Virus record (IMG/VR): IMGVR_UViG_3300028710_000003
Coordinates: 1 to 23,806 of that record
Length of the DNA stretch: 23,806 nt
Reading direction: 5' to 3' (one strand)
DNA from: a virus
Shown here: in pieces, positions 1 through 5,617 of the stretch
How positions within the stretch are numbered: the first letter of the stretch is position 1
Layout of the letters: each line of letters begins with the position of its first letter
Program-made: the position numbers and the translations under genes
The notes under the pieces: generated by a model
The model's database searches: none
What the model was told of the DNA's origin: nothing
What the model saw: the letters and a program-made list of their open reading frames with translations, nothing else

Positions 1-2
1 AC

Positions 3-296
3 CCGATCGTCTACCCGATGCGTGGCCTCTGGCCGACCGCCTCAGGGTCGCCGCGGCTGTTCGGCGGGGACTGGTCCCAGTTCGTGGTCGGCGTCCGGCA
101 GGACATCACCATGAAGATCCTCGACCAGGCCGTCATCCAGGACAATACCGGGGCAATCGTGTACAACTTGCCGCAGCAGGACATGACCGCGATCCGGTTG
201 ACGTTCCGGATCGGCTGGCAGGTGGCGAACACGATCAACAACGACCAGCCCACCGAGGCCAGCCGGTACCCGGTCGGCAGCCTCCTCGTCCCGTAA
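3..296 (+). CDS. Major capsid protein, HK97-like fold, C-terminal part only
   Basis: The reading frame is open from the left edge of the window, so the gene begins outside it; 97 residues are visible. The visible part has the pattern of the C-terminal half of actinophage HK97-type capsid proteins: a loop with FGGDWSQFVVG, then the RQDITMKILDQA strand and helix, and near the end DMTAIRLTFRIGWQVANTINND, a typical P-domain and A-domain ending in which the polypeptide returns as a beta strand. This protein forms the icosahedral shell. The next gene begins 47 bases downstream behind a strong Shine-Dalgarno sequence, and the order capsid, small protein, connector, neck is standard for siphophages. 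The assignment rests on motif pattern and gene order. An internal ATG at 18 is not the real start because coding continues upstream of it. Confidence 0.82.
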   Translation, partial: PIVYPMRGLWPTASGSPRLFGGDWSQFVVGVRQDITMKILDQAVIQDNTGAIVYNLPQQDMTAIRLTFRIGWQVANTINNDQPTEASRYPVGSLLVP

Positions 297-343
297 CCGC
301 CAATCGCTCAACGATCGGCTGAACGCCGAGGAGGAACCCCCGC

Positions 344-748
344 ATGACCGCACCATTCGCAAACGCCCACCAGGTCCCGGTGCAGCCGGTATCCACGGTC
401 GGGAACGACCTCAACACGAACGTCTACCAGTGCCCCCGCGCGGGCACCGTGTCGGCGGTGACATACGCGACAGTCACCGCCATCACTGGCGCGAACACCA
501 ACACCCGCAGCGTGTCCCTGGTCAACAAGGGCACCGCCGGTACGGGCACCACGGTGATCGCGACCCTGCAGTTCGACTCCGCCGTGAACACCGTGGCGAA
601 CGTCCCGAAGGCGATCACGCTGGGTGTTGCGGCGAACCTTCAGGTCGCCGCCGGCGAAGTCCTGCAGTGGCAGTCCACGCACATCGGGACCGGCATCGCC
701 GACCCCGGTGGGCTGCTGCAAGTCACCATCGCCGCGAACTACGTCTGA
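344..748 (+). CDS. Small capsid-associated protein, possible head decoration or fibre
   Basis: This 134-residue protein starts at an ATG with AGGAGG about ten bases upstream. The sequence is rich in Thr, Val and Ala and is predicted by eye to be nearly all beta strand: alternating TVSAVTYATVTAITGA, RSVSLVNKG, TTVIATLQF, KAITLGV and LQVTIAANYV. That pattern fits a small beta-sandwich or jelly-roll domain. It has no catalytic motif, signal peptide or membrane segment. It sits directly after the major capsid gene, where actinophages often carry decoration proteins, head fibres or small structural proteins of unknown role. The function is inferred from position and fold type only; a minor virion protein of another kind is equally possible. 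Confidence 0.5.
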   Translation: MTAPFANAHQVPVQPVSTVGNDLNTNVYQCPRAGTVSAVTYATVTAITGANTNTRSVSLVNKGTAGTGTTVIATLQFDSAVNTVANVPKAITLGVAANLQVAAGEVLQWQSTHIGTGIADPGGLLQVTIAANYV

Positions 749-762
749 GCAGGAGGATCGAG

Positions 763-1059
763 ATGGCAGACCGCGCAGGTAAGCCGGCGGCGAAGTCCGC
801 CGAGGACGTCGAGCGTGACCGGCTGTCGGCCCAGGGCCAGACACACGGGGCGGCTGATGCGCCCGGCCCGGGGTCCGATGAGGTGCAGGCCGCGATGGAC
901 GAGGCCACGGCGAAGGGCTTCTTCGGCGTCGAGATCGACAGCACGCCGAATGAGCACTACACCGTGGACGGCGTGACATCCGGGAAGCCAACGCCGGAGA
1001 CGGATGCGGACGCCCACGACGCCGCGTACGTCTCCCGTAACCCGCACCGGACGAAGTAG
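763..1059 (+). CDS. Small acidic and Lys-rich protein between capsid and connector genes, unknown
   Basis: This gene encodes 98 residues from an ATG placed seven bases after AGGAGG, which is why this start is chosen over the longer open frame. The N-terminal 40 residues are charged and low in hydrophobics (MADRAGKPAAKSAEDVERDR) and look disordered. The middle has a short structured patch, KGFFGVEIDSTPNEHYTVDGVT, and the tail is again Asp- and Pro-rich. Phages of this type commonly have one such short protein between the capsid and the head-tail connector genes, but its role is not established. It might be a minor head protein. I see no enzyme motif or DNA-binding motif. Confidence 0.5.
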   Translation: MADRAGKPAAKSAEDVERDRLSAQGQTHGAADAPGPGSDEVQAAMDEATAKGFFGVEIDSTPNEHYTVDGVTSGKPTPETDADAHDAAYVSRNPHRTK

Positions 1060-1074
1060 CGGAGGCGGGGCACC

Positions 1075-1527
1075 GTGGTCGCGTATGCAACTGCCAGCGA
1101 TGTGGCCGCCGGGTGGCGGACGCTGACCGCTGACGAGCAGGCGCGCGCCACGGTGCTCCTCGACCGGGCCGCGGTGCTGATCCGCGCCGCGGTCCCATCG
1201 GTGCCGGCGCGACTGACCGCTGGAACCCTCGACGCCAAGGTGCCATTGACGGTCAGCGTGAACATGGTGCAGCGGGTCCTTCGGAACCCGGAAGGCGTGA
1301 CGCAGCAAACGCTCGGGCCGGCGTCGGTGACCTACGACCGGGACGACTCCGGTGCGCTGTACCTGTCCGAGTCCGACCTCGCCGCGCTGACCGCGGCTGC
1401 GGTGGTTGTGACGGGTGCGGCGAGTGTCGGCGCCGGCTCGGTGGCGTTGGCGGTGTGGGACAAGACGGTGATCCCGTCGTGGGCTCGTCCGGATCGGTTG
1501 CATTCGCCGTTCTGGCCGTCGGCGTGA
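1075..1527 (+). CDS. Head-tail connector, Gp19/Gp15/Gp42-like adaptor
   Basis: The 150-residue protein starts at GTG behind a GGAGGCGGGG stretch. The N-terminal part, YATASDVAAGWRTLTADEQARATVLLDRAAVLIRAAVPSV, is the helical pattern of the phage connector family represented by Pfam Phage_Gp19 (Gp19/Gp15/Gp42): a short strand, an 'A..DVA.RW..LT.dE...a..LL..A...IR' helix pair, and then a helix containing MVQRVLRNPEGV. Family members form the ring bound to the portal that starts the neck. Its position after the capsid genes and before the head-closure and gp10-like genes agrees. The C-terminal tail is Ala- and Val-rich and poorly conserved. The stop codon overlaps the next start as GTGA, suggesting coupled translation. 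Confidence 0.72.
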   Translation: MVAYATASDVAAGWRTLTADEQARATVLLDRAAVLIRAAVPSVPARLTAGTLDAKVPLTVSVNMVQRVLRNPEGVTQQTLGPASVTYDRDDSGALYLSESDLAALTAAAVVVTGAASVGAGSVALAVWDKTVIPSWARPDRLHSPFWPSA

Positions 1528-1853
1528 CGATCCCGTTCGGCAGCACCGTCACGGTCACGGTGGTCCGGCCGGCGGCGGAGAACAGGTTCGGCGACCCGGT
1601 CGGAGATCCAGTCGAGACCGCGCTGCCAGGGTGCGTGGTGTGGGTCAACGAGGGCACCGAGGACACCGACCACGCGGACACCGTGGTCGCCCCGGCGACG
1701 CTCGTAGCACCGGCCGGGGCCGATATCCGCGCCACCGACCGGGTCGTCACCGACGACGGGACGTGGGAGGTAGTCGGCGAGCCGACGCCCCGCCGGTCAC
1801 CGTTCACCTCGGCGGCGCTGGTCGAGGCGCATCTGAGGAAGGTGACGGGCTGA
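1524..1853 (+). CDS. Head closure (stopper) protein
   Basis: The start is the GTG that overlaps the previous stop (GTGA), giving 109 residues; an upstream in-frame GTG at 1455 would overlap the connector gene widely and is less likely. The protein is mostly beta: TIPFGSTVTVTVVRPA, then a ValTrpValAsn strand, then DIRATDRVVTDDGTWEVVGEPTPRRSPFT. The closing element, in which a Trp-Glu-Val strand is followed by Pro-Arg and a short helix, is typical of phage head-tail joining or stopper proteins (SPP1 gp16-like, Gp9-like). Such proteins seal the head and give the tail its docking surface. Gene order places it between connector and gp10-like protein, where stoppers normally lie. The call is by fold pattern and position. 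Confidence 0.62.
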   Translation: MTIPFGSTVTVTVVRPAAENRFGDPVGDPVETALPGCVVWVNEGTEDTDHADTVVAPATLVAPAGADIRATDRVVTDDGTWEVVGEPTPRRSPFTSAALVEAHLRKVTG

Positions 1854-2191
1854 TGGCTTCCGCTCGGGTGGAGTTCGACCGGGCCGGCATGTCCGCTGTC
1901 CTGGTCGGCCCGGATATCCGTGGGGTGCTGGCGACGGTCGCCGAGATCGGAAGGGCGTACGCCGAGGAGATTGCGCCGCGCCGGTCCGGCAACTATGTCC
2001 GCTCGTTTGAGGTGCGAGCGGACACCATCGAGTTCTCCGGCTCACCCCGCGCTGCGGCGACGCTCATCAACACCGCCGGCTACGCGGCAGCGGTCGAGTG
2101 GGGCTACGGCCGAGGCGCCACCGATCCGGCGCCGAAGGCGCATCGGGTGCTCGGCCGGACCCTGGATCACCTGACTGAGCTGCGACCCTGA
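1853..2191 (+). CDS. HK97 gp10-like neck/tail-completion protein
   Basis: The ATG overlaps the previous stop by one base (TGATG) and gives 112 residues. Features of the HK97-gp10-like family are visible: an N-terminal strand and helix (ARVEFDRAGMSAVL), a long helix (VRGVLATVAEIGRAYAEEIAPR by frame), the characteristic turn RRSGNYVRSFEV, and a second half with AGYAAAVEWGYGRG, matching the 'tGaYa..vE.G...' signature. It ends with a helix in which the histidine of KAHRVL and RTLDHL occur. Family members join the tail to the head. The gene lies in the expected place in the neck operon. It has no unusual features. Confidence 0.75.
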   Translation: MASARVEFDRAGMSAVLVGPDIRGVLATVAEIGRAYAEEIAPRRSGNYVRSFEVRADTIEFSGSPRAAATLINTAGYAAAVEWGYGRGATDPAPKAHRVLGRTLDHLTELRP

Positions 2192-2201
2192 GGGAGCGGG
2201 C

Positions 2202-2663
2202 ATGGCCGACGGTGTGATGAACATCGCCAAAGGGAAGATCGCCTACTACGCAGGCCTACCCGCCGCGAACGACGCGCTGATCGTGGTGCTGCTGAAGGCG
2301 ACCGGCCTGGAAGCCGACGACACCCTCAACAACTACGACGACCTCGCCGCGCTGCTCGCCGCCGCGAACGACGAGGCCGACGCCACCAACTACGTCCGCA
2401 AGACCGTCACCGCGAGCATCACGGTGACGGTGGACGACACCGGCAACAAGGTCGACATCGACATGCCGGACCTGACGTGGACCGCACTCGGCGGCGCCAG
2501 CAACAACACCATCGCCAAGATGCTGGTCTGCTACGACCCGGACACCACCGGCGGCACCGACAGCACCGTGATACCGCTGACGTACCACGACTGCACGCTG
2601 ACCACGGATGGCACGGACGTGACGGTGCAGATCGCCGCGGCGGGGTTCGCCCGCGCCGCCTGA
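2202..2663 (+). CDS. Conserved-type phage structural protein of unknown role, beta-rich
   Basis: This 153-residue protein starts at ATG with GGGAGCGGG upstream. The N-terminal half is helical and includes an amphipathic segment (IAKGKIAYYAGLPAANDALIVVLLKATG) and an acidic LNNYDDLAALLAAANDEAD helix. The C-terminal half is beta-rich, with TASITVTVDDTGNKVDIDMP, MLVCYDPDTTGGTDST, and VTVQIAAAGFARAA. Similar small proteins occur between neck genes or near capsid genes in Streptomyces-type phages, where they are annotated as hypothetical or head-associated. Here it separates the gp10-like gene from the tail terminator gene, an unusual place for an insertion in the neck module. It may be a virion decoration. 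The function is unknown. Confidence 0.5.
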   Translation: MADGVMNIAKGKIAYYAGLPAANDALIVVLLKATGLEADDTLNNYDDLAALLAAANDEADATNYVRKTVTASITVTVDDTGNKVDIDMPDLTWTALGGASNNTIAKMLVCYDPDTTGGTDSTVIPLTYHDCTLTTDGTDVTVQIAAAGFARAA

Positions 2664-2698
2664 CCCTGCGAGCAGGCTAGCCGGAGGGCGGGCGGTCG

Positions 2699-3862
2699 GT
2701 GACGCTGTACCAGATCTGGCCGGCGACGTCCGGTCCCGGCTCGGCCACCGTCGACGGCGGCGTGAACCTCGCGGTCGAGTTCTACGTCACCGACCCAGGT
2801 CTCAGCGCGACCGGGCTGCGGTTCTGGAGGGCGGACACGTCGATCCTCGGGCCGGTCACCGCGCAGATCTACTCCGTCACCGACGCCAGCTCTGGCACGC
2901 CGCTAGCCGGCGCCGACATCACGTTCACCCTGTCCGGCACCGGCTGGCAGACAGCCACCTTCACCGCGCCGGTCGCGCTCACCGCCAACCAGCGATACCG
3001 GGCGGTCTGCAACTTCCCGACGAACTACTCAGCCGACGGCCACTACTGGGACTCCGGGGCAGGCGCCGGCGGCATCACGCACGGCCCGCTGGTCGCCCCG
3101 GATTCGGCGGCAGCGACGGGCGGGGACCAGGGCAGCTTCGTCGTCGGCGGATCGCTGGCGTTCCCGACGAACCAGTTCAGCTCCGCAAACTACTGGGTCG
3201 ACGTCAACGTCCAATCAGGACAGACAATCACAGTTGGGCAGGCCGCCGAGACGGACACGGCCGGCCAGATCACGGCCAGAAAGACCCGGCCGCTCGGGCA
3301 GGCGACCGCCACCGAATCCGGCAGTACCGTCACTGTGACGAAAGTCCGCTCGGTGGGGCAGGCACCGTCCACCGAGACAGCGACCGCGCTCACGCGGCGG
3401 AAGGCCCGGACGGTCGGGCAGGCGCTCACCACGAACACCGCGCAGCCGGTCACCATCCCCACGGACACCACGCCGTCCGGATACCCGGACATCGAGCTGG
3501 TCCTGTGCGACTTGCTCGCCGACCTCGGCAACACCGGCACCCGCACCCCGGCGGACCTGCAGGACCAGTTGGAGTTCATCCGGATCCGCCGGGTCGGCGG
3601 TTCCGACGATCAGGTCACCGACCGAGCCCGGGTAGACGTCGAGGTGTTCGCCGCGACCCGTGCCGTGGGGGAGGCGTTGATCGAGGACATCCGGCAACGC
3701 CTGTCGGTCCGCGGACCGTTGACGGTGACCTCCGGCGGCCGGCCGGTGGTGGTGGACAGGACGCAGTTGCTCGCAGGCCCCGTCGAACTCGCCTGGCCGG
3801 ACCCTGAGGTCCGCATGTTCCACGCGACCTATCAGCTCGAATCCCGGCGGCCGTGGCCGTAA
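2699..3862 (+). CDS. Fusion: DUF4082 domain + four 20-residue repeats + tail terminator domain
   Basis: The 387-residue protein starts at GTG with GGAGGG ten bases upstream. Residues 1-175 match the DUF4082 pattern: SATGLRFWRAD, then GTGWQTATFTAPVALTANQRYRAV, and a terminal FPTNQFSSANYWVDVNV that corresponds to the family's 'FPt.sfnstNYwVDV' end. Residues 180-255 are a tandem repeat with GQA at residues 180, 200, 220 and 240, exactly 60 bases apart. Residues about 260-387 look like an actinophage tail terminator: PDIELVLCDLLADLG, DQLEFIRIRRVGGSDDQ, DRARVDVEVFAATRAVGEAL and FHATYQLESRR. Terminators cap the tail tube at the neck and are normally about 130 residues. No separate terminator gene exists here, and the tube gene follows directly, so this fusion probably fills that role. 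DUF4082 is a beta-sandwich domain of unknown role often attached to secreted glycan enzymes, so glycan binding at the neck is possible but inferred. Confidence 0.72.
   Translation: MTLYQIWPATSGPGSATVDGGVNLAVEFYVTDPGLSATGLRFWRADTSILGPVTAQIYSVTDASSGTPLAGADITFTLSGTGWQTATFTAPVALTANQRYRAVCNFPTNYSADGHYWDSGAGAGGITHGPLVAPDSAAATGGDQGSFVVGGSLAFPTNQFSSANYWVDVNVQSGQTITVGQAAETDTAGQITARKTRPLGQATATESGSTVTVTKVRSVGQAPSTETATALTRRKARTVGQALTTNTAQPVTIPTDTTPSGYPDIELVLCDLLADLGNTGTRTPADLQDQLEFIRIRRVGGSDDQVTDRARVDVEVFAATRAVGEALIEDIRQRLSVRGPLTVTSGGRPVVVDRTQLLAGPVELAWPDPEVRMFHATYQLESRRPWP
3236..3475 (+). repeat. In-phase 60-bp (20-residue) tandem repeat, four units
   Basis: Within the DUF4082-tail terminator gene the sequence GGGCAGG(C) recurs at 3236, 3296, 3356 and 3416, exactly 60 bases apart, and each encodes Gly-Gln-Ala. 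The units read roughly GQAxxTxTAxxxTxxKxRxV, with a Lys-x-Arg pair before the next unit; the fourth unit lacks it and leads into a Pro/Thr linker. DNA identity between units is moderate and the protein pattern is better kept, so selection acts on the protein. It probably forms an extended or elastic linker between the two folded domains. Confidence 0.85.
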
Positions 3863-3889
3863 ATCGACAACAGGAAGTGAGATCAGGTC

Positions 3890-4555
3890 ATGGTCGGTGT
3901 TGCCTACTCGGGCGTCGCGGTGCGGCACTCGGAGTTGATCCGCAAGGCCCTGCAGGGCAGCGTCTTCGTCGCGCCGTCAACGGCGACGTCGATCACAGCG
4001 CTGACGGGCACCGATTCGCTGATCGCGGCTCTCCCCGTCGGGTTCACCGACCTCGGGTACGCCACGAAGGACGGCACAAGCTTCGACCGCGCGGTGGACG
4101 CCAGCGAGACGACGTCCTGGGGTGCCACCGACCCGACCCGCCGGGACATCACCTCGGATGTGGTCACCATCCACGTCGTGTGCCAGGAAACCAAGGCCTC
4201 GGTCCTGGGTCTGTACATGGGCTTGGACGCGACGACGGCGGTGCCGACATTGGCGTCGGGGGAGGTGGCGATCGCGAAGCCGCTGCGGCCGCTGAACAGG
4301 TTCTACCGCCTACTGACGCTCGGCGTGGACTCGAACACCAGCGGCGAGATCTACATCGCCCGGTACAACCCGTACGTGTCGGTGACGTCGCTCGGCACGC
4401 AGACCTACCAGGACGGCGAGGAGCTGAAGTACGACATCACCTTCACCGCGTACCCCGATGCGACGCTCGGCTACTCCGAGAAGATGTTCTACGGCGGCCT
4501 CGGCTGGAAGGCGTTGATCACCGCGGGCAACATGGGCTTCGCCGCCCCGGCCTAA
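3890..4555 (+). CDS. Major tail tube protein
   Basis: This 221-residue protein starts at ATG 3890. It shows the pattern of actinophage major tail proteins: an N-terminal arm that leads into PSTATSITALTGTDSL, the strand LPVGFTDLGYATKDGTSFDRAVDASETTSWGATDPTRRDITSDVVTIHVV (read in pieces: a beta strand, then the SWG..DP.R...T loop), a helix ETKASVLGLYMGLD, and a C-terminal sandwich with RLLTLGVDSNT and a final EELKYDITFTAYPD strand. The subunits stack as hexameric rings to form the tube through which DNA leaves. It lies between the terminator-type gene and the tail assembly chaperone genes, which is the canonical order. No Ig-like extension is present at the C-terminus. Confidence 0.88.
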   Translation: MVGVAYSGVAVRHSELIRKALQGSVFVAPSTATSITALTGTDSLIAALPVGFTDLGYATKDGTSFDRAVDASETTSWGATDPTRRDITSDVVTIHVVCQETKASVLGLYMGLDATTAVPTLASGEVAIAKPLRPLNRFYRLLTLGVDSNTSGEIYIARYNPYVSVTSLGTQTYQDGEELKYDITFTAYPDATLGYSEKMFYGGLGWKALITAGNMGFAAPA

Positions 4556-4579
4556 CCGTCCACTCGACCAGGAGATCAG

Positions 4580-4795
4580 ATGGCTACCACTGCGGACGTC
4601 CCGAAGGACGCCGACGGCAACGACGTGCCGGTCCTCGGCCTGTTCGAGCACCCGGAGTCTGGTGCGCAGGTGTGGGCGCATACCCCCGCCGACGAGGTGC
4701 AGTACCAGGCTGAGGGCTGGAAGCCGGTCAAGACCGCGAAGGCGGAGAAGGCCGCCGCGGCGCCGGAGAAGGGGGCCAGCGGTGGCGGCAAGTAG
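4580..4795 (+). CDS. Small basic protein upstream of the tail chaperone, unknown
   Basis: The 71-residue protein starts at ATG with AGGAG seven bases before it. The first 47 residues could fold as a small beta unit (DVPVLGLFEHPESGAQVWAH, EVQYQAEGWKPVK), and the last 24 are an Ala/Lys tail ending in GASGGGK. The gene overlaps the following chaperone gene by 14 bases in another frame, so the two are probably translated in a coupled way. Short proteins of this type follow the tube gene in several actinophages. I do not recognise a family with certainty; a minor tail or assembly protein is the simplest guess. Confidence 0.55.
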   Translation: MATTADVPKDADGNDVPVLGLFEHPESGAQVWAHTPADEVQYQAEGWKPVKTAKAEKAAAAPEKGASGGGK

Positions 4796-5135
4796 CGGCC
4801 GCCGACCGGCCGCCGCGCAGCAGGACAAGCCGGCGCCCGTCTCGCTGAACCTCGACACCCTGGAGCGGGAGGGCGGCACCCCCGAACCGTTCGTCGTCGT
4901 CCTCGCAGGCGAGCGGCTGCTGCTGTCCGACCCGGCCGAGGTGGACTGGCAGAAGCTGATGGCCGCGATCCGGGACCCGCACGTGTTCTTCCGGCTGATC
5001 ATCCCGCCGGACGACCACAAGACGTTCTTCGACGCGACGCTGCCCGGCTGGAAGATGAACAAGCTGATGCAGTCGTACATGGAGCACTACGGTCTGCCGA
5101 GCCCGGGGGAAGCGGTCGCCTCGCCGGCGTCCTGA
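4782..5135 (+). CDS. Tail assembly chaperone, short form (gpG-like)
   Basis: The most plausible start is GTG 4782 with AGAAGGGGG upstream, giving 117 residues and a 14-base overlap with the preceding gene. The core shows the pattern of actinophage tail chaperones: a strand PFVVVLAGERLLLSDPAEVDW, a helix QKLMAAIRDPHVFFRLI, PPDDHKTFFDATLPGWKMNKLMQSYMEHYGLPSPGEA (in pieces), ending just before the tape measure region. G-type chaperones bind the tape measure and recruit tube subunits. A GGGGGAA slippery heptamer sits near the end at 5105-5111, and the -1 frame stays open beyond it, so a fraction of ribosomes should make the longer GT protein. The short form ends at TGA 5133-5135, eight codons after the slip site. 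Confidence 0.82.
   Translation: MAASSGRRPAAAQQDKPAPVSLNLDTLEREGGTPEPFVVVLAGERLLLSDPAEVDWQKLMAAIRDPHVFFRLIIPPDDHKTFFDATLPGWKMNKLMQSYMEHYGLPSPGEAVASPAS
5105..5111 (+). promoter_or_regulatory. Programmed -1 ribosomal frameshift site, GGGGGAA
   Basis: In the zero frame the codons are CCG GGG GAA GCG. The heptamer G-GGG-GAA allows both tRNAs to re-pair after slipping one base back (GGG GGA). The -1 frame has no stop from 5102 to 5605. Tail chaperone pairs of long-tailed phages use exactly this arrangement, with -1 slippage between G and T. I did not verify a downstream stimulatory structure. Confidence 0.82.
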
Positions 5136-5605
5136 CCCGGTACGGCGAGGCGATCGAATACGACTTGGCGGTCCGCGGCGTCGACCTGGCCCGCGAGTGG
5201 CGGTCCCGACGCTGGCGCCGGCTACTCAACCTGATTGACCACCTGCCGGCCCACTCGGCGTACGCCGAGGCGCTGGCGGCCGATGAGGACTTGGCGGTGG
5301 CGGTCCTCGCCCACCCGCAGCCCGACGGGGCAACTGGGCCGCGGGTGAGCGAGTGGACATCGGAGCGGGCAGCGCTCGCCGAGATCAGCGACAAACTGTC
5401 GACTCTGATCGCCGCGACGATCGCGGCGGCCGGGTCCAGACCGCCGAAGCTCATCCCGTCACCGCGGCCACGGGTGGCCGCCGACCAGGTGCGTGAGCGG
5501 CAGCGCGCCGCAGCGCACCTGTCGCTGGTCGAGCGGGTCCTCCCGGACCGGGCGCAGGCCGACGCCGAGTTCACGCGCCTGTCCGAGATCGAGGCGACGA
5601 CGTAG
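5111..5605 (+). CDS. Tail assembly chaperone T part, made as G-T frameshift fusion
   Basis: This segment is read in the -1 frame after slippage at 5105-5111. It adds 164 residues to the first 110 of the short chaperone, giving a 274-residue fusion. No convincing Shine-Dalgarno or ATG/GTG start precedes it, and the first in-frame start candidate (TTG 5165) lies within conserved-looking sequence, which argues against independent translation. The pattern is that of actinophage T domains: RYGEAIEYDLAVRGVDLAREW, then RRWRRLLNLIDHLPAHSAYAEALAADEDLA, matching the typical 'R.W..L..LI..LP..S....Al..DeE' block, then a charged helical tail. The fusion is needed in low amount during tail assembly and is generally not part of the virion. 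The tape measure gene follows after 12 bases. Confidence 0.8.
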   Translation, partial: SGRLAGVLTRYGEAIEYDLAVRGVDLAREWRSRRWRRLLNLIDHLPAHSAYAEALAADEDLAVAVLAHPQPDGATGPRVSEWTSERAALAEISDKLSTLIAATIAAAGSRPPKLIPSPRPRVAADQVRERQRAAAHLSLVERVLPDRAQADAEFTRLSEIEATT

Positions 5606-5617
5606 GTCGGGGGTGTC

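Noticed and set aside
308-1246. Long minus-strand open frame opposite the head genes
   Set aside because: It is Arg/Pro-rich and lies against several well-formed plus-strand genes with Shine-Dalgarno sites; open antisense frames are common at this GC content.
3236-3475. Regular spacing that could suggest a CRISPR-like array
   Set aside because: The repeat is in coding phase, the 'spacers' are also similar between units, and the DNA repeat core is only about seven bases.
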